From NCBI GenBank assembly GCA_012031335.1, contig JAAUTT010000332.1, positions 1 to 5,827 of the forward strand: a stretch of 5,827 nucleotides of DNA. Direction: 5' to 3'. Position numbers and translations under genes: made by a program. Under the pieces are notes generated by a model. That model did not search any database. It worked only from the letters and a program-made list of their open reading frames with translations, and was not told where the DNA came from. This DNA is from Bacteroidales bacterium (GTDB taxonomy: Bacteria; Bacteroidota; Bacteroidia; Bacteroidales; JAAUTT01). This document shows, one piece after another, positions 5,452-5,827 of the stretch; position 1 is the stretch's first letter; every line of letters starts with the position of its first letter.

Positions 5452-5827
5452 ATGACAGAACAATCGCCTATACCTCATTACCGGAGGCTCTACGAAACAT
5501 TGCGAAAACAGATTGTGGACGGAACCTTTAAGGAAGGAGATTTACTTCCTTCGGAGAATGATTTATGTGCCCAGTATAATCTTACCAGACCAACTGTACG
5601 ACATGCACTTGATACATTGTTAAATGCCGGAATGATACGCAAACATAAAGGGAAGGGAAGTATAGTAAACAGTTTACCCATTGGAATAGGTATTTTATCC
5701 ATTTCCGGCACCACATCAGCCTTGGGGATGCATAATCTTGAAACAAAAATTTTATCCAAACCTAAAATTATTTCCTGGCCCGAATCGTTTATTTTTCCTT
5801 TGAGTGATGAATACAAAAAATCGGGTT
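5452..5827 (+). CDS. GntR-family transcriptional regulator (HutC/UTRA type), N-terminal part
   Basis: The frame opens at the ATG at 5452 and remains open to the window end, giving 125 residues of an unfinished protein. Residues about 8-75 form a classic GntR winged helix-turn-helix: PHYRRLYETLRKQIVDG, then GDLLPSENDLCAQYNLTRPTVRHAL, then LLNAGMIRKHKGKGSIV as the wing. The following stretch (ISGTTSALGMHNLETKILS) looks like the start of a UTRA effector-binding domain, which points to the HutC subfamily. Such repressors sense a small molecule, often a sugar, sugar phosphate or amino-acid derivative. The C-terminal domain that would set ligand specificity is outside the window. The gene is divergent from the HAD phosphatase operon, and a TGTATATACA palindrome precedes it. 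Downstream neighbours are unseen, and GntR genes often regulate the operon that follows them. The family call is firm, subfamily likely, ligand unknown. Confidence 0.93.
   Translation, partial: MTEQSPIPHYRRLYETLRKQIVDGTFKEGDLLPSENDLCAQYNLTRPTVRHALDTLLNAGMIRKHKGKGSIVNSLPIGIGILSISGTTSALGMHNLETKILSKPKIISWPESFIFPLSDEYKKSG

Noticed and set aside
5490..5816. 108-codon open frame on the minus strand
   Set aside because: It lies opposite a clear GntR-family coding sequence and has no recognisable domain. It is an antisense shadow.

Overview
The window looks like a chromosomal stretch from a member of the Bacteroidota, most likely Bacteroidales or a relative. Four things point that way. The genes are AT-rich and start after A-rich leaders, without clear Shine-Dalgarno sequences. 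There is a periplasmic-TPR histidine kinase of the type common in this phylum, paired with a LuxR-type regulator. An exact match to the Bacteroidota -7 promoter box (TAnnTTTG) lies upstream of one operon. The protein sequences also resemble Bacteroidota homologues as I remember them. The assignment is by eye, with no database search.

Left part (1-3145, + strand): a signalling cluster. It opens with the C-terminal ATPase end of one histidine kinase (cut by the window edge). A paralogous TPR histidine kinase gene follows, broken by a one-base frameshift at an A4G5 run (1519-1527). Two bases after its stop comes an intact NarL/LuxR-type response regulator. The two kinase C-termini are about 60% identical (about 90 of 146 positions, hand count), so this is a tandem duplication with only one regulator visible.

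Middle (3146-3773): a short intergenic region holds a GC-rich hairpin or repeat and a 9-bp inverted repeat directly in front of a small SRPBCC-fold gene on the + strand. That gene ends tail to tail with the next operon, and the two stop codons overlap.

Right part (5264 down to 3770, - strand): two overlapping HAD-superfamily phosphatase genes form an operon, a NagD-type (class IIA) enzyme followed by a CbbY/beta-PGM-like (class IA) enzyme. The first gene appears to carry a second one-base homopolymer deletion that separates the catalytic Asp from its natural ATG. A divergent, window-truncated GntR/HutC-type repressor starts at 5452. The gap between it and the HAD operon holds a candidate promoter for the HAD operon, an 18-bp AT-rich palindrome, and a perfect palindrome TGTATATACA that fits a GntR operator.

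I see no mobile element, tRNA, rRNA or CRISPR array, and no clearly novel multi-gene system. The most notable observations are the two frameshifts of the same sign and the candidate GntR control region.
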